Part shown: in pieces, positions 44,709 to 54,049 of the stretch
Numbering within the stretch: the first letter of the stretch is position 1
Layout: each line of letters begins with the position of its first letter
NCBI GenBank assembly: GCA_905182405.1
Contig: CAJJBQ010000002.1
Location: 1,116,001 to 1,180,000, forward strand
DNA from: Akkermansiaceae bacterium
GTDB lineage: Bacteria > Verrucomicrobiota > Verrucomicrobiia > Verrucomicrobiales > Akkermansiaceae
Direction: 5' to 3'
Length of the DNA stretch: 64,000 nucleotides
Made by a program: the position numbers and the translations under genes
Notes under the pieces: generated by a model
The model's input: only the letters and a program-made list of their open reading frames with translations
What the model was told of the DNA's origin: nothing
Database searches by the model: none

Positions 44709-45260
44709 ATGAAAATAAAATCCACCATCACCGCCTTCGCGCTCCTCGTCACTCCTATGACTTGGGCCGACGACGAAAAACATGACCACGATGAGCACGC
44801 CGAGCATGAGCACGGACACGATATCAAAGCCCCTAATGGAGGCCGCGTCCTCCACGACGTCGAACCCCATGCCGAGTTCTTCATCACCAAGGATCGCAAA
44901 GTCCAAATCACCTTCCTCAATGAAGATGGTAAAGGCGTCGCCTCCGACAACACTCTCAGAGCCATCGGCGGAAAGCGGACCAAGGCCACTAGGTTCACCT
45001 TTGAAAAAACCAAAAACGGTTTCCTCTCAAATGAGAAGCTCCCCGAAGGCAAGCTCGTCCCCATCGTCCTCATGTTCAAGAACGCCAAGGGCCAGAAATC
45101 CAATGTGAAGTTCAACGTGAACATGGCCGACTGCCCCACCTGCGACTTCCTCGAGTATGCCTGCACCTGTGACCACGACGATGATCACGAAGGCCATGAC
45201 CACAAAGGCCATGACCACGCAGAGCACAAGGACCACGATCACGCCAAAGAGAAAAAGTAA
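44709..45260 (+). CDS. Exported His/Asp-rich metal-binding protein
   Basis: A 183-aa protein from ATG 44709 with signal 'MKIKSTITAFALLVTPMTWA'. Two histidine-rich blocks bracket a folded domain: an N-terminal 'DDEKHDHDEHAEHEHGHD' and a C-terminal run of 'GHDHKGHDHAEHKDHDHA'. Between them is 'APNGGRVLHDVEPHAEFFI' and a 'CPTCDFLEYACTC' cysteine cluster. Similar His-rich proteins act as periplasmic metal buffers for RND pumps. It is 20 bp downstream of the pump on the same strand. No membrane helix beyond the signal. Confidence 0.82.
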   Translation: MKIKSTITAFALLVTPMTWADDEKHDHDEHAEHEHGHDIKAPNGGRVLHDVEPHAEFFITKDRKVQITFLNEDGKGVASDNTLRAIGGKRTKATRFTFEKTKNGFLSNEKLPEGKLVPIVLMFKNAKGQKSNVKFNVNMADCPTCDFLEYACTCDHDDDHEGHDHKGHDHAEHKDHDHAKEKK

Positions 45261-45280
45261 TCCTCGCTAATTCCTCACAA

Positions 45281-45306
45281 ACCGCCGGCACCCCGCCGCC
45301 GGTGGT
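45281..45306. other. GC-rich hairpin after the metal-efflux operon
   Basis: ACCGCCGGC pairs with GCCGGTGGT (one G-U) around an eight-base loop, 20 bp after the His-rich protein stop. No T-run follows, so it is not a classical terminator, but it could act as a stem that protects the 3' end or as part of a repeat cluster. Confidence 0.5.
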
Positions 45307-45439
45307 AAGAATGAGCATGGACTGTTGGGTGAGGAGATTGAAAGACATACCTAAAAAGGGATCTTCTTCCAGAGTGAGAGCGCCGTCTCGTCCGCCGTAG
45401 CCGCATGGCGGTGGAGAAAGCCGCAAGGCAAAGGAGAAA

Positions 45440-45480
45440 ACCAAGCCCGCTCAAGTCTCATCGTTCGTGTGCAAATCTCA
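45440..45480 (+). repeat. Copy 2 of the 40-bp repeat flanking the RND pump
   Basis: ACCAAGCC-CGC-TCAAGTCTCA-T-CGTTCGTG-TG-CAAATCTCA. Aligns with the copy at 41476-41515 in the same orientation, 3.9 kb apart. It lies just beyond the convergent nuclease-like gene stop, so the two copies bracket the pump and the downstream His-rich gene. Confidence 0.6.
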
Positions 45481-45487
45481 TCCAAGC

Positions 45488-46750
45488 CTACTCCCTCACT
45501 CTTACCCGAAAAAACCTCAGCGCAGACTGCGGTAGCGTCACCGACCTCATCTTAACCAGCCCCAGCAACTCCCCCTCACTCACCGTCCCTCCCGAAACAA
45601 GCGAGAATCCAGAAAGATCCGTCGCGCCCTCAAGCACATAGGTTAAGCCCACTCCATCACGTACTGGGAAAGTCACCTCCACATTCCCACCCGCCAAAGC
45701 TACCGCCACAATCGGAGGAGCCAGCACCGGCACATTCGGATCACGGACAAAGGCATACTCAAGAAAGTTCACCAATCCATCCTCATCCGGATCAGCCAAT
45801 GCTCCCCAAACCGAGGACTCGTCAACCGGCTCCAAAGAAGTAAAATTTTCTCCCAACCACGTCTGATAAGGGTCCTCAGACAACTCAAAAGTTCGCATCA
45901 CCGCCATGTGCTGCATCCCTTGCACCCCACTGTCTCCCTGCATCACCGGAGCCACTGCCGAGAGCGGCGTAAAAACCCGACTATCGAACACGATACCATT
46001 CGCATAACTACGCCCTCCAAGAACGGTAGGCACCTCAAGCGCTCCCAAATCTGGCTCCACCATCACCCAGTCATACGGCCTCGAGCGTCCCGCATTGGTA
46101 TTACCGCTCCCGTTCTTATCAACCGGCCAAGGACCGGTCACATCGACCACTGGAGCCAGCCTCGTCAAAAATTCTTCATCGCGATTCTGGGCATTAAAAT
46201 CCCCGCCAATCACGACGAAATCTGCCGCCGGAACATTCGCATTGATGTAGCCGGCAAGCTGAGTCGCCTGTCCCGTCCGCCGGGCCTCACTCCCCCGGCT
46301 CGCTTTAAAATGCACACTCACCACCCAAAGGTGGGCTTCGCCGGGAACATCAATCTGCGCCCAAACAAATTCCCGGTTCGACATATCCGCATCATCCCAA
46401 ACCCCGGATTGAAGGATAGGATAACGACTAATCACCCCATTCTGAAGCTGACCACTCGTCTTCTCCTCCTCCACGAAAGAAAAACCCGCGTCGAAGGAAT
46501 CTTCCACGAAGGTCTTCAGCTGGCTGTCGGTATTCTGCTGATAGTTAAACTCCTGAATCAGCACGACATCCGGATCCAGCCCCCGAAAAATCCGAATCCC
46601 CTCACCCGGATCATAGGACTGAAAATTACCACTCGAAATATTCGCCGCCATAATTGTCACCTCCTCAGCCCCACCTTGATGAAAAGGCAGCAAACCAAGA
46701 ATTGGCAGAAGGCAGAGAAGACGAAAATTCACGCCACACCTCTGCGCCAT
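45488..46750 (-). CDS. Secreted endonuclease/exonuclease/phosphatase family protein
   Basis: A 420-aa exported protein with hydrophobic signal (about residues 8-28). The EEP fold is seen in 'MAANISSGNF', 'DPDVVLIQEFNY' (catalytic Glu), 'VVSVHFKASRG', 'VIGGDFNAQNRDEE' (Asp-Asn pair) and a later 'QHMAVM' for the catalytic His. The C-terminal 100 residues hold the module starting 'ADPDEDGLVNFLEYAFVRDP', shared with the metalloprotease at 485-3682, ending in 'FFRVRVRE'. Probable extracellular nuclease or phosphodiesterase; substrate unknown. Same strand as the glycan operon, 83 bp downstream of it. Confidence 0.8.
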   Translation of the reverse strand: MAQRCGVNFRLLCLLPILGLLPFHQGGAEEVTIMAANISSGNFQSYDPGEGIRIFRGLDPDVVLIQEFNYQQNTDSQLKTFVEDSFDAGFSFVEEEKTSGQLQNGVISRYPILQSGVWDDADMSNREFVWAQIDVPGEAHLWVVSVHFKASRGSEARRTGQATQLAGYINANVPAADFVVIGGDFNAQNRDEEFLTRLAPVVDVTGPWPVDKNGSGNTNAGRSRPYDWVMVEPDLGALEVPTVLGGRSYANGIVFDSRVFTPLSAVAPVMQGDSGVQGMQHMAVMRTFELSEDPYQTWLGENFTSLEPVDESSVWGALADPDEDGLVNFLEYAFVRDPNVPVLAPPIVAVALAGGNVEVTFPVRDGVGLTYVLEGATDLSGFSLVSGGTVSEGELLGLVKMRSVTLPQSALRFFRVRVRE

Positions 46751-46833
46751 GAACCGCTATCGAGCAAACAGAAAAAGGCCCAACACGTATGCAACGGATC
46801 GCGGAATCAAAATCAAGGAAACCAAACCCCTTC

Positions 46834-49782
46834 TTATTGAAAAGCCTTCAAAAGTTCCTCCAGGGTAAAAGACGTCTCGCGGCCGTCGAGTTTTTTGCGA
46901 ACCGCCTCGATGACTTCCCCCTTCACCGCGCCCTTCCGGTTATTCCAGGCGTGGCGCACAAAAGTTGCGACATCGGCAAGGTCCCCATCACTGATTTCAG
47001 GAACCAGTCTCAAGCCGGGCATGGCTGCTGCCGGAGTGTAATTTTTTCCATTCACTGTGATTGGCCCCATCAAGCCTTGCAGAAGAATCGCGCCCAATCG
47101 TTCGGGAGATTCCAAAACCCATTCGGATTGCACCAAAGGCGGCCCCAAGTGTTCCAGTCCGTTTCCATCAGCCCCATGACAAGCCATACAGTTCGCGATG
47201 TAGAATTGCTCTCCCTTTTTAAAGGATGCCAGATGCTTCTCATCTCCCGGTGGTTTAAAGGCCGCCGCCGTCGTCTTCGGAGTGAGACAATGATCGAGAT
47301 ACTTGCGGAATTTCGCGTCCGTAAAGTCATCTCCAAGAAGATCCTTAAACTCTTGCTCGCGGCCAAACAGACCATTGATCGCCAGCTCCCGGAAGTAAGC
47401 CACATTGATGTTTTTTGTCAGCACGATCTTCAAGATCTCAAGGGCCTCCTTTGACGGAATACGCCCAAGGCTCGCCGCCAATTGACGCTGAACCACCATC
47501 TCGGGACGCTTTACCAGCTCACTCATCCGACTCGTAATGGCAGCGGCATCTGTCTGCGGAAGCAATTCCGAAAGTCGAATGGCAGATTCCAAAACGTAAG
47601 GATCATTTGAAGCAAACGCCCCTAAAATCGCAGGTCGGCTCAAGGCACCCAGTCCTTCCAACGACCACAGCGCGTGAATTTGACCCAGCGGTTTACTACC
47701 ATCCCCCGCAAGCTGATTAAGAGCATCTACGACCGCTAAGTCCCCCTGATCAATAATCAACTGCTGCGCGGTATCCCGCCACCAACCGTTAGGATGAGCC
47801 AGAAACCTCACCAACGCCACTGCCTCTTTCCCGAGCATCTCAGGTTGGGGACCACGGGGACCATCCTTATGCTTGATCCGGTAAATCCGACCCAATCGAG
47901 GATAGCTCTCAAGATTCCGGTGCTTGATGTGCTCCAACAAGTAACGGGTCAGGTAGTGTTTGTGCTGAATGATTCCGTGGTAGAGATCGACCACGTAGAG
48001 AGTTCCGTCGGGCGCATTAAAGAGATTCACCGGACGAAAACGTTCGTCGGTTGAGGCCAAAAACTCTTTCTGCCCCAAGCGATATTCACCCGTCAAAAGG
48101 CCGTCTTTTCTTTCGACGTGAACCATACGCACGAGGTTGGCAGTTGGTTCGCAAAAGAGGGCGGTGTTTCGATACCTCGCTGGAAATTGGTCACCACGAT
48201 AAACCACCGGCCCGGCCGCACCCGTCGCAGCTTTGAGATAACCGTCCTCATCAATATCCCCCTCCCCCCCGCGATTGACACCTGGAGTAATGCGAGCCGG
48301 ATAAAGCTTATCACGATAGGAAATGTGCTTTGCATGCCCGCCTCCAAGCAGGTAGTTCGGATTGCGCATCAGGGTGTTTGGCAAGAGCTGGTCGGCTTTA
48401 ATTCCAAACCAATTTTGGTTATAGTGCAGCCTCCCGTAATTGTCTTGCGACATGCCCCACTGCCCGCGGAAGGTCGTCTTTTCTTTGACCCAAGCCCCAT
48501 CGATTTCGCGATATCGCATATCTGATTTTACGTTGTAGATCCAGTTGTCCAAACCGCGAAGAAGAGCATTGGTCCGATGCTCGACGTTTTGGTCCTGGGT
48601 ATAATTCTCATCAATCACCGTCATCTTGCCTGCTTTTCCATCGAGATTTTCGACGAAGTAGAGCTTCTCGTGTCCACCGTAAAGGATGCCATTTTTATAA
48701 AAGGCGATCGACCGTGGTTGATTGAGCCCATCGAGAAACACCCTGCTCTTATCATAAAAACCGTCACCATTGGTATCCTCATGGATGGAAATTCGACCGA
48801 TCGGATCCGCCTCGCCCTCAGCTTTGGCATTCAACATGTAAGCGCGCATTTCCACCACCCACATCCGGCCATTGCCATCGAAACGCAAAGCCAACGGACT
48901 CTGGACCGCTGGCTCGTGAACCACCGTGCTGATCTCGAATTCCTCGTGAAGCTCGAAAGATTTGAGAGCATCATCGGGACTGAGAGCCGGTGAAGGTGGG
49001 ATCTTTTCAAAAGGAACAACGTAAGTGTAACCCTTCTTCTTCGGCTTCTTCTGAAGCTCGGGTTTGGCCTTCTCAAGCGAAAGCTTTTGAATCCAGACAT
49101 TGCGAAATTTCACCGGATTGTGATGCCCCTGAAACTTGATCGGCATCGGCTCGGGGCCTTCCTTTTTTCCCGCTCCTGTTTTACGGGGAATTTCGTAGTC
49201 GTCGTGGATTAACTGATTGTTTTGATAAACGGTGATCCTCGCGTTTTCAGTTTTCTTCACTCCTTCAAAACGTGCCGCCCGAAAGGCAATCTCATAGGTC
49301 TGCCATTCCCCCGCTTTCTTGCAGACAAGTTGATCGGGTTTCTTCAGCCGATAGAGGCTTCCGCAATAACTCGCCTTGTAATCTTCTTCGGCCACCCCAA
49401 AGGAATTGAGAATCTGCACCTCGTAGCGCTCCTGAATGTAGATACCCGAATTCCCATCCGCTTCAGCATCCTTGGCGTTCTCCACTCGGTTGACGTTGAA
49501 CTCAAGGTGCATCCGAAAATCCTGATAAGAGTCCTTCGTCAACAAACTGTCCCAAACAGGTGACGCGGTAAGAATTCCATCCTTAAATGCCCACTGCCCC
49601 GGCCCCTTGCCCTCAGGAATCAGGATATGCCTCTTTTGGTCAACCAGTTGCACGGCATCCTTCGGCCGCTCAATCTTGTCGAGATCGATGACTCCCTTTG
49701 TCGTGATTTGCCCGTTCGCAAGCGAAAAAATACCGAAAGTCAATGAGAGCAGCGTATACGAAAAAACCAGAGAACGAATCAT
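46834..49782 (-). CDS. DUF1080 / PVC beta-propeller / HEAT / cytochrome c fusion protein
   Basis: A 982-aa exported protein. Signal segment at residues 5-22; DUF1080 (3-keto-disaccharide hydrolase/family-16-like) about 35-235 with 'DGNSGIYIQERYEVQILNSF'; a large beta-propeller dehydrogenase-type domain about 270-640 ('RFDGNGRMWVVEMRAYM', 'NAPDGTLYVVDLYHGIIQ'); HEAT-like repeats about 650-820; and a C-terminal haem site CMACH at 865-869. Such proteins are typical of PVC bacteria and are thought to oxidise or process sugars, passing electrons to haem. It is the last gene of a coupled operon; its ATG overlaps the upstream stop as ATGA. Reaction not proven. Confidence 0.86.
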   Translation of the reverse strand: MIRSLVFSYTLLSLTFGIFSLANGQITTKGVIDLDKIERPKDAVQLVDQKRHILIPEGKGPGQWAFKDGILTASPVWDSLLTKDSYQDFRMHLEFNVNRVENAKDAEADGNSGIYIQERYEVQILNSFGVAEEDYKASYCGSLYRLKKPDQLVCKKAGEWQTYEIAFRAARFEGVKKTENARITVYQNNQLIHDDYEIPRKTGAGKKEGPEPMPIKFQGHHNPVKFRNVWIQKLSLEKAKPELQKKPKKKGYTYVVPFEKIPPSPALSPDDALKSFELHEEFEISTVVHEPAVQSPLALRFDGNGRMWVVEMRAYMLNAKAEGEADPIGRISIHEDTNGDGFYDKSRVFLDGLNQPRSIAFYKNGILYGGHEKLYFVENLDGKAGKMTVIDENYTQDQNVEHRTNALLRGLDNWIYNVKSDMRYREIDGAWVKEKTTFRGQWGMSQDNYGRLHYNQNWFGIKADQLLPNTLMRNPNYLLGGGHAKHISYRDKLYPARITPGVNRGGEGDIDEDGYLKAATGAAGPVVYRGDQFPARYRNTALFCEPTANLVRMVHVERKDGLLTGEYRLGQKEFLASTDERFRPVNLFNAPDGTLYVVDLYHGIIQHKHYLTRYLLEHIKHRNLESYPRLGRIYRIKHKDGPRGPQPEMLGKEAVALVRFLAHPNGWWRDTAQQLIIDQGDLAVVDALNQLAGDGSKPLGQIHALWSLEGLGALSRPAILGAFASNDPYVLESAIRLSELLPQTDAAAITSRMSELVKRPEMVVQRQLAASLGRIPSKEALEILKIVLTKNINVAYFRELAINGLFGREQEFKDLLGDDFTDAKFRKYLDHCLTPKTTAAAFKPPGDEKHLASFKKGEQFYIANCMACHGADGNGLEHLGPPLVQSEWVLESPERLGAILLQGLMGPITVNGKNYTPAAAMPGLRLVPEISDGDLADVATFVRHAWNNRKGAVKGEVIEAVRKKLDGRETSFTLEELLKAFQ

Positions 49783-51074
49783 CTCTCCACCTCCCCACGT
49801 CCCAAATCAATGAGCCTTGAAAAAATCCGCTCGCCGCCGACCCGAAGTCCGCAGTGCTCGAACTCACTGGTATACCAAGCCTCCATATTAGGAATCGACT
49901 CCACCGTCTCGCGCGAAAACTTGGCATTTACAAACATATCGTTCGCATAAACGGCACAAGCCACCGGCACGGTATTTCGACTCAAAACCTCCGGGTCATA
50001 AAGGGCCGGCCAATCATCCTTCGCTGCCAATATTTCAGCCGCCTCTTTCATCCCCTTCAGCTCGGAAATCTCATCAAACATCCACGGGAAAATCATCTCA
50101 CCATAGAACAGGAAGTCTCCAAAATTATCGAAGTGTGCATACTTCTCCTTCTGCACCGTGTCACAGGCCCAGCCACTCGCTGCCCCCTGCGCATAAATCG
50201 CCTCATGGAGAATCGCAAAGATGGGATTCGTATCAAAGCGGATCGCCGACTGCAATCCTACCTTAAAAGCCTGCCCCACCATCTCCTGATCTCCCGCCTT
50301 CACAAAGGCTTCCTCCAACAAGAAATGAACCTCCTCCGCCGTATGCGCAAAACCGAATTTCATTCCCAATGTCTGCACCATTCGCGGCGTGATCCGGTCC
50401 CCGTTTGGAAAGCGAACATCATTCTCTTCCAAATGCTTCGCCAACTTGATCAGCCGTGCCTTATCCATCGGAAACTTTTCAAAATACTGTCGATTGCGTT
50501 CCTCCACGAAAGGAAAAGTCCCCTCGTAAATCTCCCGCGCCGTCCGCCCTAATCCCGGCACGCCGCCAAAGACAAAGCATTCCTTCAAGCCCTCGGGATG
50601 CAGACTCAAATAGGTCAACGTGCACCATCCCCCGTAGCTCTGACCAATCGTCGACCAAGGGGTATCAGGACTCATCTCCGCCCGAATCAATTCCGCATCG
50701 CGAACGATGTTATCCTGTCTAAAATGCGTCAAATAATCCGCCTGCGCCTGAGCATCACCTTCCAGCGCCAGTGTCTGATAATCCACCGGACTGCTCAATC
50801 CATTCCCACGGGTATCATACATCAACACGCGAAACTCCGTCAGCGCCCGCTTGAGCCAGCCCTCTTTCCGAATCGGCAAAGGCGCCCGAAAACCCGGACC
50901 ACCTTGCAGGAAAATCAAGAACGGCTTCTCCTTACTCTTCGGATCAAGGTCACAGACTTCGCGAACAAAAACCTCGATCTTTCGCCCACCCGGATCGCCA
51001 TGATCCAGCGGAACTTCGAAAGTGTGGTTGATCAATTCAAGGCCGGGAATTCGATAAGGATTGGATGACTTCAT
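49779..51074 (-). CDS. Alpha/beta hydrolase, proline iminopeptidase (S33) type
   Basis: A 431-aa protein with no signal peptide. Oxyanion motif 'LQGGPGFRAPLP' (58-61 GGPG), the nucleophile elbow 'GQSYGGW' with Ser146, and the later acid/His segments fit the S33 proline iminopeptidase-like family ('YDTRGNGLSSPV'). Start codon overlaps the sulfatase stop (ATGA) and its own stop overlaps the DUF1080 protein start (ATGA), so it is translated in strict proportion to both. Cytoplasmic by lack of signal; in this operon it may cleave an ester or amide from an imported glycan or a peptide, which is inference. Confidence 0.85.
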   Translation of the reverse strand: MKSSNPYRIPGLELINHTFEVPLDHGDPGGRKIEVFVREVCDLDPKSKEKPFLIFLQGGPGFRAPLPIRKEGWLKRALTEFRVLMYDTRGNGLSSPVDYQTLALEGDAQAQADYLTHFRQDNIVRDAELIRAEMSPDTPWSTIGQSYGGWCTLTYLSLHPEGLKECFVFGGVPGLGRTAREIYEGTFPFVEERNRQYFEKFPMDKARLIKLAKHLEENDVRFPNGDRITPRMVQTLGMKFGFAHTAEEVHFLLEEAFVKAGDQEMVGQAFKVGLQSAIRFDTNPIFAILHEAIYAQGAASGWACDTVQKEKYAHFDNFGDFLFYGEMIFPWMFDEISELKGMKEAAEILAAKDDWPALYDPEVLSRNTVPVACAVYANDMFVNAKFSRETVESIPNMEAWYTSEFEHCGLRVGGERIFSRLIDLGRGEVER

Positions 51075-52447
51075 TCTTTAGATTTTTTATTGACGACGTA
51101 GGGCATCTTGGCCCCAGACTCTTTGAGCCAACGGCCCAACTCTTCCCGCATTTCACGCGCCAAATTTTCTTTTGATTGTGCCAGATTGTTCCTCTCACCT
51201 GGATCCGCGACCACATCGTAAAGCTCCACCGAGTCATCGTCGTAGAAGTGGATCAACTTATGATCCCCCTTCCGAATCGCCCCTCCCAGCCGGTTCCTAT
51301 TGTGGAAGGCATAGTTGGGATAGTGAAAAAAGATCGCCCCCCGCTTCAGCTTCTCAACCCCCGTGAGAATCGGAACCAGGCTCTCTCCGTCAAGCGGCGT
51401 TCCCACCTTCGGCTTCAATCCTGCCACCTCCAGCAGAGTCGGAAAAACATCCGTACTAATAACCGGAGTTTCATTGCGACTTCCTGCCCGAATCTTTCCC
51501 GGCCAACGAATCGCCCAAGGCACCCGAATCCCGCCTTCATAAAGATGTCCCTTGTTCGCCCGCAGCGGTCCATTGCCAAAAAGTGATCCATTGTCCGACG
51601 TGAAAATCACGATCGTATTCTCGGTCAGCCCAAGCTCATCGAGCGATTTCAAAACTTTCCCAATCGACCGATCCATCCCTTCGATCATGGCCGCATAGGG
51701 AGCGTTCTCAACTGGGCGCTTCTTGTATTTCTCAATGAGATCCTCCGGAGCTTCGATCGGGTAATGAACCGAGTAATTCCAGAATGTGAGAAAGAAAGGT
51801 CCCTTCTTTTGCTCCTTGATGAATGCGATGCACTCATCCGCCAATCGATCCGGTAAATACTCCCCGTCTTCTCCTTCCTTGAGTGTTGGAATCTTATAAG
51901 GCGCAAAGTAAGTCGGTGGACCTCCCCGGTCATACCCGCCGACATTCGAATCAAACCCTTGAAACTCCGGACGCAACCCAGGTTCGAACTTCTTTCCAGC
52001 TTTATCATTCCCCTTCCGGTGCGAAAGATGCCACTTCCCCACAAAGCCCGTCGCATAACCCGCCTCGTCCCGTAATCTCTCCGCCAAGGTCACTTTCTCA
52101 ATCGGTAAATAAGTGAGCTTCCTCGCTCCTGCCTGCTTCCGTCCCTCCGGCACCATCCCCTCCTTATGACCCGGCGCATGATTGGTAATGGCCAGTCGGG
52201 CTGGCGACATCCCCGTCAGCATCGCGGCCCTCGTCGGAGTGCAAACCGGAGCCGCCGCATAACCATGCGGAAACAACATTCCCTCCGTCACAAACTGATC
52301 CAAATGTGGTGTATCTAAGGCCTCATTCCCTTGAAAATGAGCATCAAACCACCCCAGATCATCCGCCATGATCAGCACGATATTCGGAGGTTCTTTCCCG
52401 GAGGCCACCAAGGAGGCGCAAATAAGTGTGAGGAGTGTCGTCTTCAT
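51071..52447 (-). CDS. Secreted type I sulfatase
   Basis: A 458-aa exported sulfatase. Signal 'MKTTLLTLICASLVASG' precedes 'PPNIVLIMADDLGWFDAHF', the metal-binding DD. The formylglycine motif is Cys69-T-P-T-Arg73 in 'APVCTPTRAAMLTG', and the conserved 'KWHLSH' and 'SDNG' metal-ligand motifs follow. Needs a formylglycine-generating enzyme, which is not in the window. Removes sulfate from glycans in the periplasm. It lies 39 bp after the acetylesterase gene. Confidence 0.95.
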   Translation of the reverse strand: MKTTLLTLICASLVASGKEPPNIVLIMADDLGWFDAHFQGNEALDTPHLDQFVTEGMLFPHGYAAAPVCTPTRAAMLTGMSPARLAITNHAPGHKEGMVPEGRKQAGARKLTYLPIEKVTLAERLRDEAGYATGFVGKWHLSHRKGNDKAGKKFEPGLRPEFQGFDSNVGGYDRGGPPTYFAPYKIPTLKEGEDGEYLPDRLADECIAFIKEQKKGPFFLTFWNYSVHYPIEAPEDLIEKYKKRPVENAPYAAMIEGMDRSIGKVLKSLDELGLTENTIVIFTSDNGSLFGNGPLRANKGHLYEGGIRVPWAIRWPGKIRAGSRNETPVISTDVFPTLLEVAGLKPKVGTPLDGESLVPILTGVEKLKRGAIFFHYPNYAFHNRNRLGGAIRKGDHKLIHFYDDDSVELYDVVADPGERNNLAQSKENLAREMREELGRWLKESGAKMPYVVNKKSKE

Positions 52448-52486
52448 TTTTCGGATTTCTATGAGCTGTTTGAGGTCTGCTTAGGG

Positions 52487-53656
52487 TCACTTCTTTTCGA
52501 GATCGAGCATCGCTTCCGCAAGAGCCTTCCCAAAGCGAACAAAGGTCTTTCCGCTCCCCAGGTAGTGATACTCGGCATTCGACGATGATCTGTCCCAGGT
52601 TCGTTTTTCTTCCGCAGTAATTTCTCCATCACCAAACTCAAACTTGGCACATTCCTTAAGATACTCCTCTTGCGTCATCTCCTCATTCTTGAGGCGCCGC
52701 TTCCATTCACCCGTCATCCTCCGTTTCCAGTAAATCTCGCTGAGAGCCAGTTCGTAAAACGGCCCGCTATCCACCGCGATCAGCTTCCCGCGATACTCTG
52801 GCGCGACCTTCACATCGTATTCCGCAACTGCCGCAAACTGTGTCTTCCTAAAATCTGTCACCGGTAAGCCCTTGTCGAATCTCCGCTGATCGGGATCCGT
52901 TCCGTAAACACCCAGCACTCCCACGATGAAGGGAAGCTTCGGCTGCTCCAACTCCCTCCTCACATCTGAAATAAAGTGAATCATATTCCCGGTGTATTGC
53001 TCGATGTGATGCCGGTTGCACATGTCATTCCATCCCTGAAACCAAACAAAGCCCGACAGTTCATATCCCGCCTTATCGTCATAATCGGGAACAACCTTCC
53101 TGATACTTGCTCCGTCTTTCAATGTCTCCCTGACAAACCCCATCATCTCACGATAATATTTGCCCACCGCTTTCTCATCGGGAATATTGCTCCCATCTTT
53201 CTCCCTCTGACTCGGAAAATAAGGCCCGGCACTCGGAGGACGAAAATCCACCGCAAGCGACTTCCCGCCCCAAGCGGTTTTAATGATCAAAACCGGTTCT
53301 TCAAGTGCTCCATCCATGTGAATCCCAAAGCTAAATTCCGGCCCAATTCGATCATCATCGAATCCATAGCCCACCTTCACCTTCCCTCGCAAAGTCGTAT
53401 CAGCTCCCCCCTTCGTCGTTTGATAGGCCACCCAGGCATTTTCACACACCACCGGCTCCCCACTTCCATCCAAAATCTCCTTCAACAGCGGAGCCGACTC
53501 AGCATCGTCCCCAATCGCAGCAAAAGTACTCTGGTGCGCCGACCCTTGCATATTGGACTGCCCCGCCAGAATATACACCTTCAGTGGTTTCACAAAGGCT
53601 CCCGCAACCGTAAGCGAAGCGCAAAAAACGAAATATCCCAAAGACTCTTTCTTCAT
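52487..53656 (-). CDS. Carbohydrate acetylesterase, sialate O-acetylesterase (SASA) type
   Basis: A 389-aa exported protein from ATG 53656. A signal segment (about residues 5-22) is followed by 'VYILAGQSNMQGSAH', the GDSL/SGNH block I with nucleophile Ser34. 'LIIKTAWGGKSLAVDF' (oxyanion Gly) and 'GFVWFQGWNDMCNRHH' (block with Gln/Asn) complete the CE6/SASA pattern. It removes acetyl groups from sugars, complementing the sulfatase. First gene of the four-gene glycan operon; an in-frame ATG 24 bp upstream also exists. Confidence 0.9.
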   Translation of the reverse strand: MKKESLGYFVFCASLTVAGAFVKPLKVYILAGQSNMQGSAHQSTFAAIGDDAESAPLLKEILDGSGEPVVCENAWVAYQTTKGGADTTLRGKVKVGYGFDDDRIGPEFSFGIHMDGALEEPVLIIKTAWGGKSLAVDFRPPSAGPYFPSQREKDGSNIPDEKAVGKYYREMMGFVRETLKDGASIRKVVPDYDDKAGYELSGFVWFQGWNDMCNRHHIEQYTGNMIHFISDVRRELEQPKLPFIVGVLGVYGTDPDQRRFDKGLPVTDFRKTQFAAVAEYDVKVAPEYRGKLIAVDSGPFYELALSEIYWKRRMTGEWKRRLKNEEMTQEEYLKECAKFEFGDGEITAEEKRTWDRSSSNAEYHYLGSGKTFVRFGKALAEAMLDLEKK

Positions 53657-54049
53657 AAGAAGCGGACTTTGAACAACCACCCGGAGAAGACCAGAACGTT
53701 TAAGTAAACAGGAAATTCAAAAGATCGTCCAGCTCAAGGACATTCGTTTAATCAGACAGAAAAATTAAACGCATCGATGTAGGGTCGCTTGGGTTTCCCC
53801 TCAGAGCGGATGAATAGCGGTCTGCTATTGCCTCCCAGCTTGCAGCTTTGACGAGTGACTGGTCCTCGACCTATCCTCGATACCGTCCGGACTTCCCTCT
53901 GACCTTCCGGATGCGGCCCTTCTTGGTAGCTTCGACTGGCACGCCCATCTCCGACCAGGCGATTTTTCCAATATGGAACCAGTTCTAGGTAAGATCACGC
54001 TGCCTGTTAGAGTGGCGAAGCTCCTCCTCGACTTTCCTTCACCATTTCC
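53657..54049. other. Gene-poor stretch upstream of the glycan operon
   Basis: 393 bp with no frame I can support in either direction; it must contain the promoter of the minus-strand glycan operon near its left edge. A minus-strand open stretch (53825-54067) is arginine/serine-rich and has no family signature. No obvious terminator or repeat was seen. Confidence 0.5.

Noticed and set aside
45281..45306. Rho-independent terminator after the efflux operon
   Set aside because: The stem is strong but no T-run follows; kept only as a hairpin.
41476..45480. CRISPR-like repeat
   Set aside because: Only two copies 3.9 kb apart with coding DNA between; no spacer periodicity.
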